32,923 bases of DNA from Chloroflexota bacterium (GTDB lineage Bacteria > Chloroflexota > Limnocylindria > Limnocylindrales > CSP1-4), in assembly GCA_003169655.1 (NCBI GenBank), contig PNAZ01000125.1:12878-45800 (forward strand). The letters are read 5' to 3'. Positions 1 through 7,958 of the stretch are shown here, one piece after another. Under the pieces are notes generated by a model. It did no database searches and was not told the origin of the DNA. It was given only the letters and a program-made list of their open reading frames with translations. Both the position numbers and the translations under genes were made by a program. How positions within the stretch are numbered: position 1 is the first letter of the stretch; each line of letters starts with the position of its first letter.

Positions 1-196
1 GCCGGCCCTCGGCCTCGATTCGGGCCGGCGTCGCCGCGGCTCGCAGGGCGTCGACGCCCCCGGCACCGGCGGCCAGGAGGGCGGCCATGGTTCGCGGCGC
101 GCCCGGATCGAGGGTCTCGGCCGGCAGCCAGGCGTCGCCCGAGGCAACGCCCAGGCGATCGCCGTCGCCCGCCGCCCGATAGGAAATCAGGTGCAT
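1..196 (-). CDS. Fumarylacetoacetate hydrolase (FAH) family protein, N-terminus only (window edge)
   Basis: Reading leftward from ATG at 196, the frame stays open to the window edge for about 65 residues, beginning MHLISYRAAGDGDRLGVASG. This matches the N-terminal domain of FAH-family hydrolases: a short strand, then 'RLGVASGDAWLPAETL', then the helix 'TMAALLAAG'. The catalytic metal-binding domain would lie outside the window. In non-phosphorylating L-fucose and L-rhamnose pathways a FAH-family enzyme cleaves the 2,4-diketo-3-deoxy acid to pyruvate plus lactate. The divergent sugar dehydrogenase and the L-fuconate dehydratase downstream make that the likely job here, but this is inferred from context. 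The gene is absent from the ORF track because it is truncated. No clear Shine-Dalgarno precedes the ATG; the upstream region holds a candidate IclR operator. Confidence 0.72.
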   Translation of the reverse strand, partial: MHLISYRAAGDGDRLGVASGDAWLPAETLDPGAPRTMAALLAAGAGGVDALRAAATPARIEAEGR

Positions 197-264
197 TGGT
201 GCGTCATCATTCCGGACATCGGCGGGGACCGGGACCCTGGGCGAAAGCCACCTGCTCCTCGACG

Positions 265-277
265 TTCAGTATACTGG
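265..277. promoter_or_regulatory. Candidate IclR operator, copy 1 (TTCAGTATACTGG)
   Basis: CAGTATACTG (267-276) is a perfect 10-bp palindrome in the region between the divergent FAH-family and aldo/keto reductase genes. Near-identical sites occur three times between the IclR gene and the sugar-transport operon (2357-2427). Shared sequence in two promoter regions of one pathway is what an operator should look like. The assignment to IclR is inference. Confidence 0.5.
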
Positions 278-351
278 CCTGCGGACGGCGGATTGAACGA
301 TACGCGAGCCCAGTCGACGGCGTCAACCGCCAATGCCATGCTGAGGTCCGG

Positions 352-1377
352 ATGGCCTACGAACCCTTTGAGCACCTGCCGCTCGGGCGCACCGGCCTGA
401 CCGTGACCCGCCTGGGTCTCGGAGGTGCATCGATTGGCGGCCTGTTCGAGCCGGTCACGGACGCCGCCGCGGCGGCCGTCGTCGAGCACGCCTGGGGGAT
501 CGGGATCCGCCACTTCGACGTCGCCCCGCTGTATGGCTACGGCGCGGCCGAGCGGCGGATGGGATCCGTGCTCGCGGCCCTTCCACGCGACGACTTCGTG
601 CTGTCGACCAAGGTCGGCCGGCTGGTCCGCCCGCTCGCCGCGCTCCGGCCGGGCGACGACCTCGATGACCAGGCGATCGGGGACCGCGACGACGCCTACT
701 ACGCCGAGGTCGGCGATCGCCGGATCGTCTTCGACTATTCGGCCGATGGGGTCCGCCGGTCCGTCGAGGCCAGCCTCGAGCGGCTCGGGTTGGCACGCAT
801 CGACATCCTCTACATCCACGATCCAGACCGCCATTGGCGGGAGGCGCTCGAAGGTGCCTATCCAGCCCTCGATCGGCTCAGGGCCGAGGGCGTCGTGGGT
901 GCCATCGGGGCGGGCATGAACCAGTGGCAGATGCTCGCCCGGTTCGCCTCGGAGACCGACGTCGACGTCCTGCTCGTCGCGAACCGCTACACCCTCCTTG
1001 ACCCGGGCGCCCTGTCGGAGCTGCTGCCGCGCTGCGTCGAGCGAGGCATCGCGGTCCTCGTCGCCGGGGTCATGAACAGCGGGCTCATGGTTGACCCGGG
1101 TCGGGGCGGCCATTTCGACTACGGCCCGGCACCGGACGAGATGGTCATCCGGGCACGGCGGATCGCTGCCGTCTGCGCCCGCCACGGCGTCCCTGTCCGG
1201 GCCGCCGCGATCCAGTTCCCGCTGGCTCATCCCGCCGTGACCGGGTTGATCGCCGGGGTCCGGACGCCGGCCCACCTCGACGACTACCCGGCTGGACTAC
1301 GGCTGCAGATTCCGGCGGCCCTGTGGGCCGAGCTGCGGGCCGAGGGCCTGATCCCGGCCGATGCGCCCGTGCCCTGA
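352..1377 (+). CDS. Aldo/keto reductase, L-fucose (D-threo-aldose) 1-dehydrogenase type
   Basis: A 341-residue aldo/keto reductase. The N-terminus 'LGRTGLTVTRLGLGGASIGG' is typical of the D-threo-aldose 1-dehydrogenase branch, which oxidises L-fucose and related sugars to the lactone with NAD(P)+. The catalytic tetrad is visible: Asp56 and Tyr61 in 'FDVAPLYGYG', Lys87 in 'LSTKVG', and the histidine of 'ILYIHDPD'. I start it at ATG 352 (MAYEPFEHLPLG), after GAGG in 'CTGAGGTCCGG'. The track's 393-aa version starts upstream and would run through the candidate operator with non-homologous sequence. It lies divergent to the FAH gene, so the first and last steps of an oxidative fucose route share one regulatory region. 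Substrate choice (fucose versus another 6-deoxy or threo sugar) rests on context. Confidence 0.85.
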   Translation: MAYEPFEHLPLGRTGLTVTRLGLGGASIGGLFEPVTDAAAAAVVEHAWGIGIRHFDVAPLYGYGAAERRMGSVLAALPRDDFVLSTKVGRLVRPLAALRPGDDLDDQAIGDRDDAYYAEVGDRRIVFDYSADGVRRSVEASLERLGLARIDILYIHDPDRHWREALEGAYPALDRLRAEGVVGAIGAGMNQWQMLARFASETDVDVLLVANRYTLLDPGALSELLPRCVERGIAVLVAGVMNSGLMVDPGRGGHFDYGPAPDEMVIRARRIAAVCARHGVPVRAAAIQFPLAHPAVTGLIAGVRTPAHLDDYPAGLRLQIPAALWAELRAEGLIPADAPVP

Positions 1378-1435
1378 TCGCCGGGCTGCCGGTCCTCGAG
1401 CGGAGCGCCGTCCTGGGTGCGACGGCGACCCGGAG

Positions 1436-2275
1436 CTACGGGCTGGGCGAGCTCCGCCGGAGTGGGTTGGAAAGCTCGGTCGCGAGCCGGTTCAGGTCGG
1501 CCAGGAGGGCCGGCACGCGCTCGGCCGTGGCCCGCACCTTGAGCAGGGTCACGCTGGCGGCGCAGGGCGCCTCGCCCGGCTGCCGGCTGGGAACGAGGAC
1601 CCCGTAGCAGACGACGCCTTCCATCGTCTCCTCGTCGTCCATCGCGTAGCCCCGCCGGCGCACCTCGGCGATGTCGGCAAGCAGCTCGTCGACGTTGCCG
1701 TGCGCCTTGCGCGTCGGCCGGGGGAGGGTGGTCAAGCCGGCCAGCCGACGGTCGAGATCCGCGTCGTCAAGCGAGGCCAGGGCAACCTTGCCGACCGCGG
1801 TCGAGAACGCCGGCAGGCGGCGGCCGATGCCCGACGTCAGCCGAACGGGCTGACGACCATCGTGGCGGGCGAGATAGACGACCTCCAGGCCGTCGAGGAC
1901 GGCCAGCTGGATCGTCTCGTCGGAGCCGGTCGGCAGCTGCCGCGAGACCTCGTAGAACTCCTGGACCTGGTCGACGGTGGCCAGGTAGGCGCCGCCCAGC
2001 TCGGCCAGCCGCCGGCCGAGGGCAAAGCCGGTTCCGACCCGGCGTACGAAGCCCGCTTCGGCGAGGGCGCCGCAGATGTTGGCGATCGACGACTTCGGCA
2101 GGCCCAGACGGCGGGCCAGCTCGCTCGGTCCGACCGGCTCGCCGGCCGTCTGCATCAGGACGTCGAGGACCAGCGCCGCACGGGTGACGGCCGGGGCCAG
2201 CGATTCCGCGTCGGCGCCCGAACCACGGAGCTGGCGATCATCTTCGGTTTCGAGGTCGGGCCGGGCACTGGCCAT
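1436..2275 (-). CDS. IclR-family transcriptional regulator
   Basis: About 279 residues. An N-terminal winged helix-turn-helix ('VGPSELARRLGLPKSSIANI', then 'GALAEAGFVRRVGTGFALG') is followed by the IclR effector domain ('IQLAVLDGLEVVYLARHDG', 'GRRLPAFSTAVGKVALA', 'VRRRGYAMDDEETMEGV'). I use ATG 2275 (MASARPDL). The longer track ORF to 2389 begins with non-conserved sequence and would cover two candidate operator copies. The gene is divergent from the sugar ABC transporter/fuconate dehydratase operon and convergent with the aldo/keto reductase, so it is the probable local regulator. IclR proteins in sugar-acid loci often respond to the pathway acid; here the ligand is unknown. Confidence 0.88.
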   Translation of the reverse strand: MASARPDLETEDDRQLRGSGADAESLAPAVTRAALVLDVLMQTAGEPVGPSELARRLGLPKSSIANICGALAEAGFVRRVGTGFALGRRLAELGGAYLATVDQVQEFYEVSRQLPTGSDETIQLAVLDGLEVVYLARHDGRQPVRLTSGIGRRLPAFSTAVGKVALASLDDADLDRRLAGLTTLPRPTRKAHGNVDELLADIAEVRRRGYAMDDEETMEGVVCYGVLVPSRQPGEAPCAASVTLLKVRATAERVPALLADLNRLATELSNPLRRSSPSP

Positions 2276-2356
2276 GTGCGTCACCACTTCGCTACCGAAC
2301 CGCTGGCTCGCCTTCGCCCCGGAGCTTCCGGGACCGGACAGCAGGATGGCGGCCGT

Positions 2357-2368
2357 CCAACATATTGA
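2357..2368. promoter_or_regulatory. Candidate IclR operator, copy 2 (CCAACATATTGA)
   Basis: Read on the minus strand this is TCAATATGTTGG, matching copy 1 (TTCAGTATACTGG) with a few changes and continuing into GACGG as copy 4 does. It lies about 80 bp upstream of the IclR ATG and 90 bp upstream of the transporter ATG. Confidence 0.4.
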
Positions 2369-2385
2369 CTTCTGCGAGCCGGGCT

Positions 2386-2400
2386 CCACATACTGTTCAA
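2386..2400. promoter_or_regulatory. Candidate IclR operator, copy 3 (CCACATACTGTTCAA)
   Basis: On the minus strand it reads TTGAACAGTATGTGG, sharing the CAGTATG core with the other copies. The three copies in this intergenic region are spaced about 29 to 30 bp apart, near three helical turns, which would place bound dimers on the same DNA face. Confidence 0.4.
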
Positions 2401-2414
2401 CCTACCGCCGGTCG

Positions 2415-2427
2415 TTCAGTATGCTGG
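2415..2427. promoter_or_regulatory. Candidate IclR operator, copy 4 (TTCAGTATGCTGG)
   Basis: This differs from copy 1 by a single base (A to G in the core). It ends 31 bp upstream of the start codon of the sugar-binding protein, between any promoter and the strong Shine-Dalgarno, a position suited to repression. Confidence 0.5.
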
Positions 2428-2457
2428 ACGGACCAGTCGGGGTCAAGAGGAGGAAGG

Positions 2458-4035
2458 ATGCCCGTGTCGCGGTTCAGAACCCTCGCGCCTGCGATCGGCC
2501 TGATCGTCATTCTCGCAGGTTGTGGGTCGGCGACAACGCCAGCTCCGACCGCACCTGCCGCGTCCACTCCGCCGGCGGCGAGTGCTCCGGCGTCTGCCGC
2601 TGCCGGCACCAGCGCGGCCCCGGCTGGGACGCCCGGCACGAAGTTCGCCGGGGCGAACATCAATATCCTGACCTTCAACGGCCCGCAGATCGCCGAGCCG
2701 CTCCAGCGCCGCGCGCCGGACTGGGAGAAGCTGACCGGCGGACACGTCAATATCGTGGCCGTGGGCTTCCAGACAATCTACGACAAGGCCCTGCTCGACG
2801 CGTCCACCGGGACGAACTCGTTCGACGGCTACGTCTTCGACCCGCAGTGGATGGGCGACTTCGTCGGACCGGGCTACCTGGCCGACCTGACCGCCCGGGA
2901 GAAGAACGACCCCCAGCTCAACCAGCAGGACATCGTGCCCTTCTTCCGGGACTACAACTCGACCTACAACGGCAAGAACTACACGATCCCGCTCGATGGC
3001 GACTTCCTGATGGTCTACTACCGCAGTGACCTGCTGGCCAAGGATGGCCTCAAGCCGCCCGAGACCTGGGATGACTACCTCACGATCGCCCAGAAGTACA
3101 ACGGCCAGGACCTGAACGGCGACGGCACGCCCGACTACGGGTCGTGCATCGCCGAGAAGAAGGGCGCCCAGAGCTATTGGTGGATCATCAACATCGCCGC
3201 CGGCCTGCTCCAGAGCAAGGGCACCAGCCAGGGGGCGTTCTTCGACACGACCAACATGAATCCACTGCTGGGCACGAATGACGCGATGACTCTCGCCCTC
3301 CAGACCTATGCCAAGGCCGGCACCTTCGGGCCGCCCGATGGCCTGAACATGGACGTCGGTGGCTCGCGTGGCCTGTTCACGACGGGGCGCTGCGCGCTGA
3401 CCCTGGACTGGGGCGACGTTGGCACCCAGGCCCCCGGCACCTACGCCCAGGACAAGACCGGCGCGGTCATCTCGCCCGGCTGGAAGCAGGTCCTCGACCG
3501 CTCGACCGGCAAGCTCGTGCCGTGCGACCCGACCACCTGCCCGGACGCGGTCAACGGCGTGAATCACGCTCCGTTCGCCGCCTTTGGTGGCTGGTCGGGC
3601 GCCGTCAACGCGAAGGCTCCCGCAGCCAACCAGGACGCGGCCTACGACTTCCTCTCGTACATGAGCGCGCCGGCGCAATCGAGCATCGACGTGACCCTCG
3701 GCAAGACGGGCTTCAACCCGTACCGGACGTCGCAGTTCACCAACAGCGCGCCGTGGCTGGCGGCCGGCCTCAGCCAGGCCGCGACCGACAACTACCTCGG
3801 CGCCATCAAGGACAGTCTGTCGAACCCGAACTTCGTGCTGGACCTGCGTATCCCGCAGACCAAGCAGTACGAGCAGGACGTGCTCGACACGGCCATCGCC
3901 CAATATCTGGCCAAGCAGACCGACGAGACCGCCACCGAGCAGGCCATCTCCGACGGCTGGAACCAGATCACCACCCAGGTCGGCAAGGACAAGCAGCTCG
4001 CTGCCTACATCAGCAGCCTTGGCGTCCAGAAATAA
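2458..4035 (+). CDS. Extracellular solute-binding lipoprotein, CUT1 ABC importer (probable L-fucose or related sugar)
   Basis: 525 residues. The signal peptide is a lipoprotein type: basic 'SRFR', hydrophobic core, lipobox 'LAGC' with Cys22. A Pro/Ala/Ser/Thr tether runs to about residue 60. The mature part is a family-1 extracellular sugar-binding fold ('INILTFNGPQIAEPLQRRAP', 'IPLDGDFLMVYYRSDLLAKD', 'PETWDDYLTIAQKY'). Residues 218-228, 'DLNGDGTPDYG', resemble an EF-hand-like calcium loop. ATG 2458 is preceded by AGGAGGAAGG, a strong ribosome site; the track's start at 2365 is spurious. It is first in an operon with two permeases, L-fuconate dehydratase and a mutarotase, so it probably binds the sugar fed into that pathway. 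The exact ligand cannot be read from sequence. Confidence 0.9.
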   Translation: MPVSRFRTLAPAIGLIVILAGCGSATTPAPTAPAASTPPAASAPASAAAGTSAAPAGTPGTKFAGANINILTFNGPQIAEPLQRRAPDWEKLTGGHVNIVAVGFQTIYDKALLDASTGTNSFDGYVFDPQWMGDFVGPGYLADLTAREKNDPQLNQQDIVPFFRDYNSTYNGKNYTIPLDGDFLMVYYRSDLLAKDGLKPPETWDDYLTIAQKYNGQDLNGDGTPDYGSCIAEKKGAQSYWWIINIAAGLLQSKGTSQGAFFDTTNMNPLLGTNDAMTLALQTYAKAGTFGPPDGLNMDVGGSRGLFTTGRCALTLDWGDVGTQAPGTYAQDKTGAVISPGWKQVLDRSTGKLVPCDPTTCPDAVNGVNHAPFAAFGGWSGAVNAKAPAANQDAAYDFLSYMSAPAQSSIDVTLGKTGFNPYRTSQFTNSAPWLAAGLSQAATDNYLGAIKDSLSNPNFVLDLRIPQTKQYEQDVLDTAIAQYLAKQTDETATEQAISDGWNQITTQVGKDKQLAAYISSLGVQK

Positions 4036-5212
4036 CCCCATCGAGCTAGAGCCCCGCGAGCCGATCCCCAGCGGATCGGCCCTGCGGAGCCGGGCCACTC
4101 GCCGGGCGACGGACACGCTCGGCGCGTGGCGCTCCGACGGCGCGGCCAGATGGCTGTTCATCTGGCCCGCCGTCTTGCTGATCCTGGCCCTGTCCGTCTT
4201 CCCGCTCGTTACGTCGATCGCCCTGTCGGTCTCCCAGCTGGCCTTCAGTGAGGGCGGCGTCCACCTCGACTTCACCGGGTTCACGAACTACCAGCAGCTC
4301 CTCTTCGGGCTGCAGAGCTCGGAGTTCATCGGCGTCCTCAAGGCGCCGACGCCGCTCGGCTGGGCGGTCATCCTGGCCACGGTCGGCCTGACGGCCGCGG
4401 CCTGGGTCCGGGCGGCCCGGGGTGGCCAGGTCCGCCCGATTGGCCTGATCCTGCGCCTGCTCGGTGGCCTGTTCCTGTGCCTGATGGTCGTGCTCCTGGT
4501 GCGGACCCTGCTCAGTGACGGCGGCCGGCCCGGCTCAGTTGTGGTCACGATCATCTTCGTGCTCGTGGGCATCGCCCTGCAGTACGTCCTCGGCCTGGGC
4601 CTGGCGATCCTCGCCGTCCAGCAGGTGCCCTGGCGGCGGTTCTTCCGGATCCTGTTCCTGATCCCGCTGACGATCACGCCGGTCGGGATCGGCTACATGT
4701 TCCTGATGATGACCGACACCTCGAAGGGTCCCCTCGAGCCGATCTGGGTGGCCCTCGGCCTGCGCGACTTCACGTGGGTCACCGATCCCTGGCTGGCCCG
4801 GATCGCGGTGATCATCGGCGACACCTGGCAGTGGACGCCGTTCGTGTTCATCGTCCTGCTGGCGGCGCTCGAGAGCCTTGACCAGGAGGTCAAGGAGGCC
4901 GCCCTGGTCGACGGCGCGAGCCGCTGGCAGAGCTTCCGGCACATCACCGTGCCGGCCCTCCTGCCGGTGACGACCACGATCGTCCTGATCCGGATCATCG
5001 AGGGCTTCAAGATCATCGACATGCCCAACATCCTGCTCGGCGGCGGCCCGGGCACCGCGACCGAGTCGATGACCCTCCAGGCCTACCTTGCCTGGAACAC
5101 GCTCAACGTCGGCCGCTCGGCGGCGATCGCCTACCTGCTCCTGATCCTGGTGTCGATCGTGGCCACGACCTACGTCAGCTTCGTCCGCCGACGGGTGACG
5201 GACTTCGCATGA
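4019..5212 (+). CDS. CUT1 sugar ABC transporter permease (MalF/UgpA-like) with extra membrane segments
   Basis: 397 residues from TTG 4019, overlapping the binding-protein stop by 17 bases; the true start is uncertain because no Shine-Dalgarno is evident. A cytoplasmic N-terminus of about 45 residues precedes TM1 ('[18 protein letters not shown]'). The MetI-like domain carries the EAA loop '[20 protein letters not shown]' that docks the ATPase. Compared with usual MalF-type permeases of about 300 residues, there is an insertion of roughly 80 residues after 'NYQQLLF', predicted to hold two more hydrophobic helices ('[17 protein letters not shown]' and '[15 protein letters not shown]'). No ATP-binding subunit is encoded in this operon, so a shared MsmK/UgpC-type ATPase elsewhere is likely, as is common for CUT1 systems. 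Confidence 0.88.
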   Translation: MASRNNPIELEPREPIPSGSALRSRATRRATDTLGAWRSDGAARWLFIWPAVLLILALSVFPLVTSIALSVSQLAFSEGGVHLDFTGFTNYQQLLFGLQSSEFIGVLKAPTPLGWAVILATVGLTAAAWVRAARGGQVRPIGLILRLLGGLFLCLMVVLLVRTLLSDGGRPGSVVVTIIFVLVGIALQYVLGLGLAILAVQQVPWRRFFRILFLIPLTITPVGIGYMFLMMTDTSKGPLEPIWVALGLRDFTWVTDPWLARIAVIIGDTWQWTPFVFIVLLAALESLDQEVKEAALVDGASRWQSFRHITVPALLPVTTTIVLIRIIEGFKIIDMPNILLGGGPGTATESMTLQAYLAWNTLNVGRSAAIAYLLLILVSIVATTYVSFVRRRVTDFA

Positions 5213-6234
5213 CCAATCCCTTCCGCCGCCGCTCGGTCACCGACCTGTCGCCGCGGGCCAAGTTCGCGGCGTTCCTCGTCCTGCTCTTCTGGGCGCTGGT
5301 CGTGCTGTTCCCGATCTACTGGCTCTTCGTGACCTCGTTCAAGACGCCCTACGAGGTGGACAAGGGTCCGTTCTACATCCCGTTCGTCGACTTCCAGCCG
5401 ACCCTCGACGCCTGGAAGTACATCCTGCTCGACCTGGGCAACGACACGATCCGGCCGTACGTCAACACGGTGATCGTCGGCCTGAGCAGCTCGATCCTGG
5501 CCCTCCTCCTGGGCTCGCTGGCCGCCTACGCCCTCGTCCGGTTCACCTATCGGCCCCGGGTGGGGATCGTCGGCCTGTTCATCGCCTCGGTCGCCTTTGC
5601 CTTCGTGGCGACCATCCTGGGGGCACCGGCACTGATCGGCTTCGGCTCCGGAATCGCGGTCTTCCTGATCCTGGCCCAGACGATCGGCCGCCGGTTCGTG
5701 CGCGCCTTCGGCAACAGCGACATCGCCTTCTGGCTGATCTCCCAGCGAATCCTGCCGCCGATCGCGGTCGCGATCCCGATCTACGTCCTCTTCCAGCAGG
5801 TCCACCTGCTCGACAACATCGCCGCCCTGATCGTGACCTATGTCGCGACGAACCTGCCGATCGTGGTCTGGCTGATGCGCGACTACTTCGCCTCGCTGCC
5901 CCGCGAGCTCGAGGAATCGGCGGCCGTCGATGGCGCGTCCGTCTTCCGGATCGTCCGCTCGATCGTCCTGCCAATCTCGATCCCGGGCCTCGTGGCGAGC
6001 TTCCTGATCGTCCTGATCTTCGCCTGGAACGAGTTCCTGATCGCGCTTGTCCTGACCAGCGCGAATGCCCAGACAATGCCCCTCCAGGTGGCCGCCCAGA
6101 ACGCCACCCGGGGCCCACAATGGTGGGCAATGTCCGTCCTGATCCTGATCATGATCGCGCCGGTCGTGGCGATGGCGATTGCCCTCGAGCGGTACATCAC
6201 GCGGGGCATCCTCGTCGGCGCCCTGAAGGGTTGA
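5209..6234 (+). CDS. CUT1 sugar ABC transporter permease (MalG-like) with extra membrane segments
   Basis: 341 residues. ATG 5209 overlaps the upstream permease stop in an ATGA. TM1 is '[19 protein letters not shown]', followed by '[10 protein letters not shown]', typical of MalG-type partners. The EAA loop is '[21 protein letters not shown]', and '[18 protein letters not shown]' is the usual penultimate segment. Between '[10 protein letters not shown]' and '[18 protein letters not shown]' lies about 60 extra residues with two hydrophobic stretches ('[20 protein letters not shown]' and '[13 protein letters not shown]'), which ordinary MalG homologues lack. Its partner permease has a comparable insertion. 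It forms the membrane heterodimer with that protein. Confidence 0.9.
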   Translation: MTNPFRRRSVTDLSPRAKFAAFLVLLFWALVVLFPIYWLFVTSFKTPYEVDKGPFYIPFVDFQPTLDAWKYILLDLGNDTIRPYVNTVIVGLSSSILALLLGSLAAYALVRFTYRPRVGIVGLFIASVAFAFVATILGAPALIGFGSGIAVFLILAQTIGRRFVRAFGNSDIAFWLISQRILPPIAVAIPIYVLFQQVHLLDNIAALIVTYVATNLPIVVWLMRDYFASLPRELEESAAVDGASVFRIVRSIVLPISIPGLVASFLIVLIFAWNEFLIALVLTSANAQTMPLQVAAQNATRGPQWWAMSVLILIMIAPVVAMAIALERYITRGILVGALKG

Positions 6235-6239
6235 CCCGA

Positions 6240-7547
6240 GTGACCACGATCATCGGCGTCGACGTGATCGACGTGCGCTTTCCGACCTCGCGCAGCCTCG
6301 ACGGCTCGGACGCGATGAACCGCGATCCCGACTACTCGGCGGCCTACGTCGTCCTGCGGACCGACGCGCCGGACGGCCTCGAGGGTCACGGCCTGACGTT
6401 CACGACCGGTCGCGGCACCGAGGTCGTGGTCGCCGGGGTGCACGCGATCGAGCCGCTCGTCCTGGCTCGCTCGGTCGAGGCGATCGAGGCCGACCTGGGC
6501 GCCTTCTGGCGCGAGCTGGTCGGCGACAGCCAGCTGCGCTGGATCGGGCCCGAGAAGGGCGTCATCCACCTGGCGACCGCCGCGGTCGTCAACGCGGTCT
6601 GGGACCTGGTCGCGAAACGGGCCGGCAAGCCCGTCTGGCAGCTCCTCTCGGAGATGAGCCCGGAGCAGATCGTGGCCCTGGTCGACTTCCGCTACCTGAC
6701 CGACGCGTTGACGCCCGAGCAGGCCCTGGCGATCCTGCAGGAGGCGTTGCCGGGTCGCGACGAACGCCGGGCCGAGCTCGTGCGCGATGGCTACCCGGCC
6801 TACACCACCTCGGTCGGCTGGCTGGGTTACGACGACGACAAGATCCGGCGCCTGTGCCGGGAGGCGCTGGCCGACGGCTGGACCCGGTTCAAGCTGAAGG
6901 TCGGGGCGGACGTGGAGGACGACATCCGGCGAGCCCGGATCGTGCGCGAGGAGATCGGCCCGGACCGGATGCTGGCGGTCGACGCCAACCAGCGCTGGGA
7001 CGTCGGCGTGGCGATCGCCTGGATGGCTCGCCTGGCCGAGTTCGACCCGTACTGGATCGAGGAGCCGACCAGCCCGGACGACATCCTCGGCCACGCGGCG
7101 ATCGCCCGGGCGGTGGCCCCGATCCGGGTCGCGACGGGCGAGCACGTCCACAACCGGATCATGTTCAAGCAGCTCCTGCAGGCCGAGGCGATCTCCGTCT
7201 GCCAGATCGATTCGTGCCGGTTGGGCGGGGTGAACGAGGTCGTCGCCGTCCTGCTCCTGGCGGCGAAGTTCGGGGTGCCGGTCTGCCCGCATGCGGGTGG
7301 GGTCGGCCTGTGCGAGTACGTCCAGCACCTCTCGCCGTTCGACTACATCGCGGTCAGCCGGCGCCTCGACGGCCGGATGATCGAGTACGTCGATCATCTC
7401 CATGAGCACTTCCTCGACCCGGTCACGGTCGTGCGAGGCTTCTACCGGCTGCCCACCCGGCCGGGCTACAGCGCCGAGATGCATCCGGCCTCGCTTGCCG
7501 ACTACACCTTCCCGACCGGGCGGATCTGGCGACAGGAAGCGATCTGA
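6240..7547 (+). CDS. fucD: L-fuconate dehydratase (enolase superfamily)
   Basis: 435 residues from GTG 6240, five bases after the permease stop. It removes water from L-fuconate to give 2-keto-3-deoxy-L-fuconate. Enolase-superfamily catalytic residues are all present: the KxK motif Lys218/Lys220 ('FKLKVG'), metal ligands Asp248 ('VDANQ'), Glu274 ('[10 protein letters not shown]') and Glu301 ('ATGEH'), and His351 ('[12 protein letters not shown]'). These positions coincide with the numbering I recall for Xanthomonas FucD, which supports both the function and the GTG start. The track ORF begins 40 codons too early, inside the permease gene. Close relatives act on other acid sugars, but the fuconate-specific subgroup is strongly favoured by '[12 protein letters not shown]' and the full-length agreement. 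Confidence 0.94.
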   Translation: MTTIIGVDVIDVRFPTSRSLDGSDAMNRDPDYSAAYVVLRTDAPDGLEGHGLTFTTGRGTEVVVAGVHAIEPLVLARSVEAIEADLGAFWRELVGDSQLRWIGPEKGVIHLATAAVVNAVWDLVAKRAGKPVWQLLSEMSPEQIVALVDFRYLTDALTPEQALAILQEALPGRDERRAELVRDGYPAYTTSVGWLGYDDDKIRRLCREALADGWTRFKLKVGADVEDDIRRARIVREEIGPDRMLAVDANQRWDVGVAIAWMARLAEFDPYWIEEPTSPDDILGHAAIARAVAPIRVATGEHVHNRIMFKQLLQAEAISVCQIDSCRLGGVNEVVAVLLLAAKFGVPVCPHAGGVGLCEYVQHLSPFDYIAVSRRLDGRMIEYVDHLHEHFLDPVTVVRGFYRLPTRPGYSAEMHPASLADYTFPTGRIWRQEAI

Positions 7548-7565
7548 CCAGGCGATGAGCCAGGA

Positions 7566-7958
7566 ATGAGCGGAGTCCGGCGGTTTGGCCAGCTGGTCCG
7601 CGTCCGGCCCGAATCGGTCGAGGCCTACGAGCGGCTCCACGCCGCGCCCTGGCCGGCGGTGATCGCCGCGATCCGCCGGGCGAACATCCGGAACTACTCG
7701 ATCTACCGCTACGACGGCTTGTTGTTCGGCTACTACGAGTACGCCGGCGACGACTACCAGGCCGACATGGCGACGATGGCCGCCGACCCCGAGGTCAAGG
7801 CCTGGTGGGCGCTGACGGACGCGATGCAGGAGCCCTTCCCCGAGCGGCGAGCGGGCTCGTGGTGGCTCGACCTGCCCGAGATCTTCCACGCCGACTCAGA
7901 CGCCGTCGGTCCCGAAGCCACGCCAGGATTGGATCCGCCGGGCGATCGTCAGGCCTAA
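7566..7958 (+). CDS. L-rhamnose mutarotase family protein, probably fucose-pathway mutarotase
   Basis: 130 residues, 18 bases after the dehydratase. A ferredoxin-like alpha/beta-barrel of the RhaM (DUF718) family: 'EAYERLHAAPWPAVIAAIRR', 'IRNYSIYRYDGLLFGYYEY', 'WWALTDAMQEPFPE', 'WWLDLPEIFH'. The catalytic Tyr/His pair is Tyr21 and His25. The family interconverts alpha and beta anomers of 6-deoxyhexoses so that the sugar dehydrogenase or isomerase receives the right one. Its place in the fucose operon suggests L-fucose as substrate. It is a paralogue of the rhaM gene at 8560-8874 and about 25 residues longer. Its last 63 bases overlap, tail to tail, the end of the SGNH gene on the other strand. 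Confidence 0.85.
   Translation: MSGVRRFGQLVRVRPESVEAYERLHAAPWPAVIAAIRRANIRNYSIYRYDGLLFGYYEYAGDDYQADMATMAADPEVKAWWALTDAMQEPFPERRAGSWWLDLPEIFHADSDAVGPEATPGLDPPGDRQA

Noticed and set aside
187-1275. 362-aa minus-strand ORF opposite the aldo/keto reductase
   Set aside because: Asp/Arg/Gly-rich shadow of a gene with complete catalytic motifs on the plus strand; no domain resemblance.
2443-4284. 613-aa minus-strand ORF opposite the sugar-binding protein
   Set aside because: Long only because GC-rich codons leave few antisense stops; the plus strand has a lipobox, strong Shine-Dalgarno and family motifs.
5883-7889. 668-aa minus-strand ORF opposite permease, dehydratase and mutarotase
   Set aside because: It spans three confirmed plus-strand genes and has low-complexity composition.
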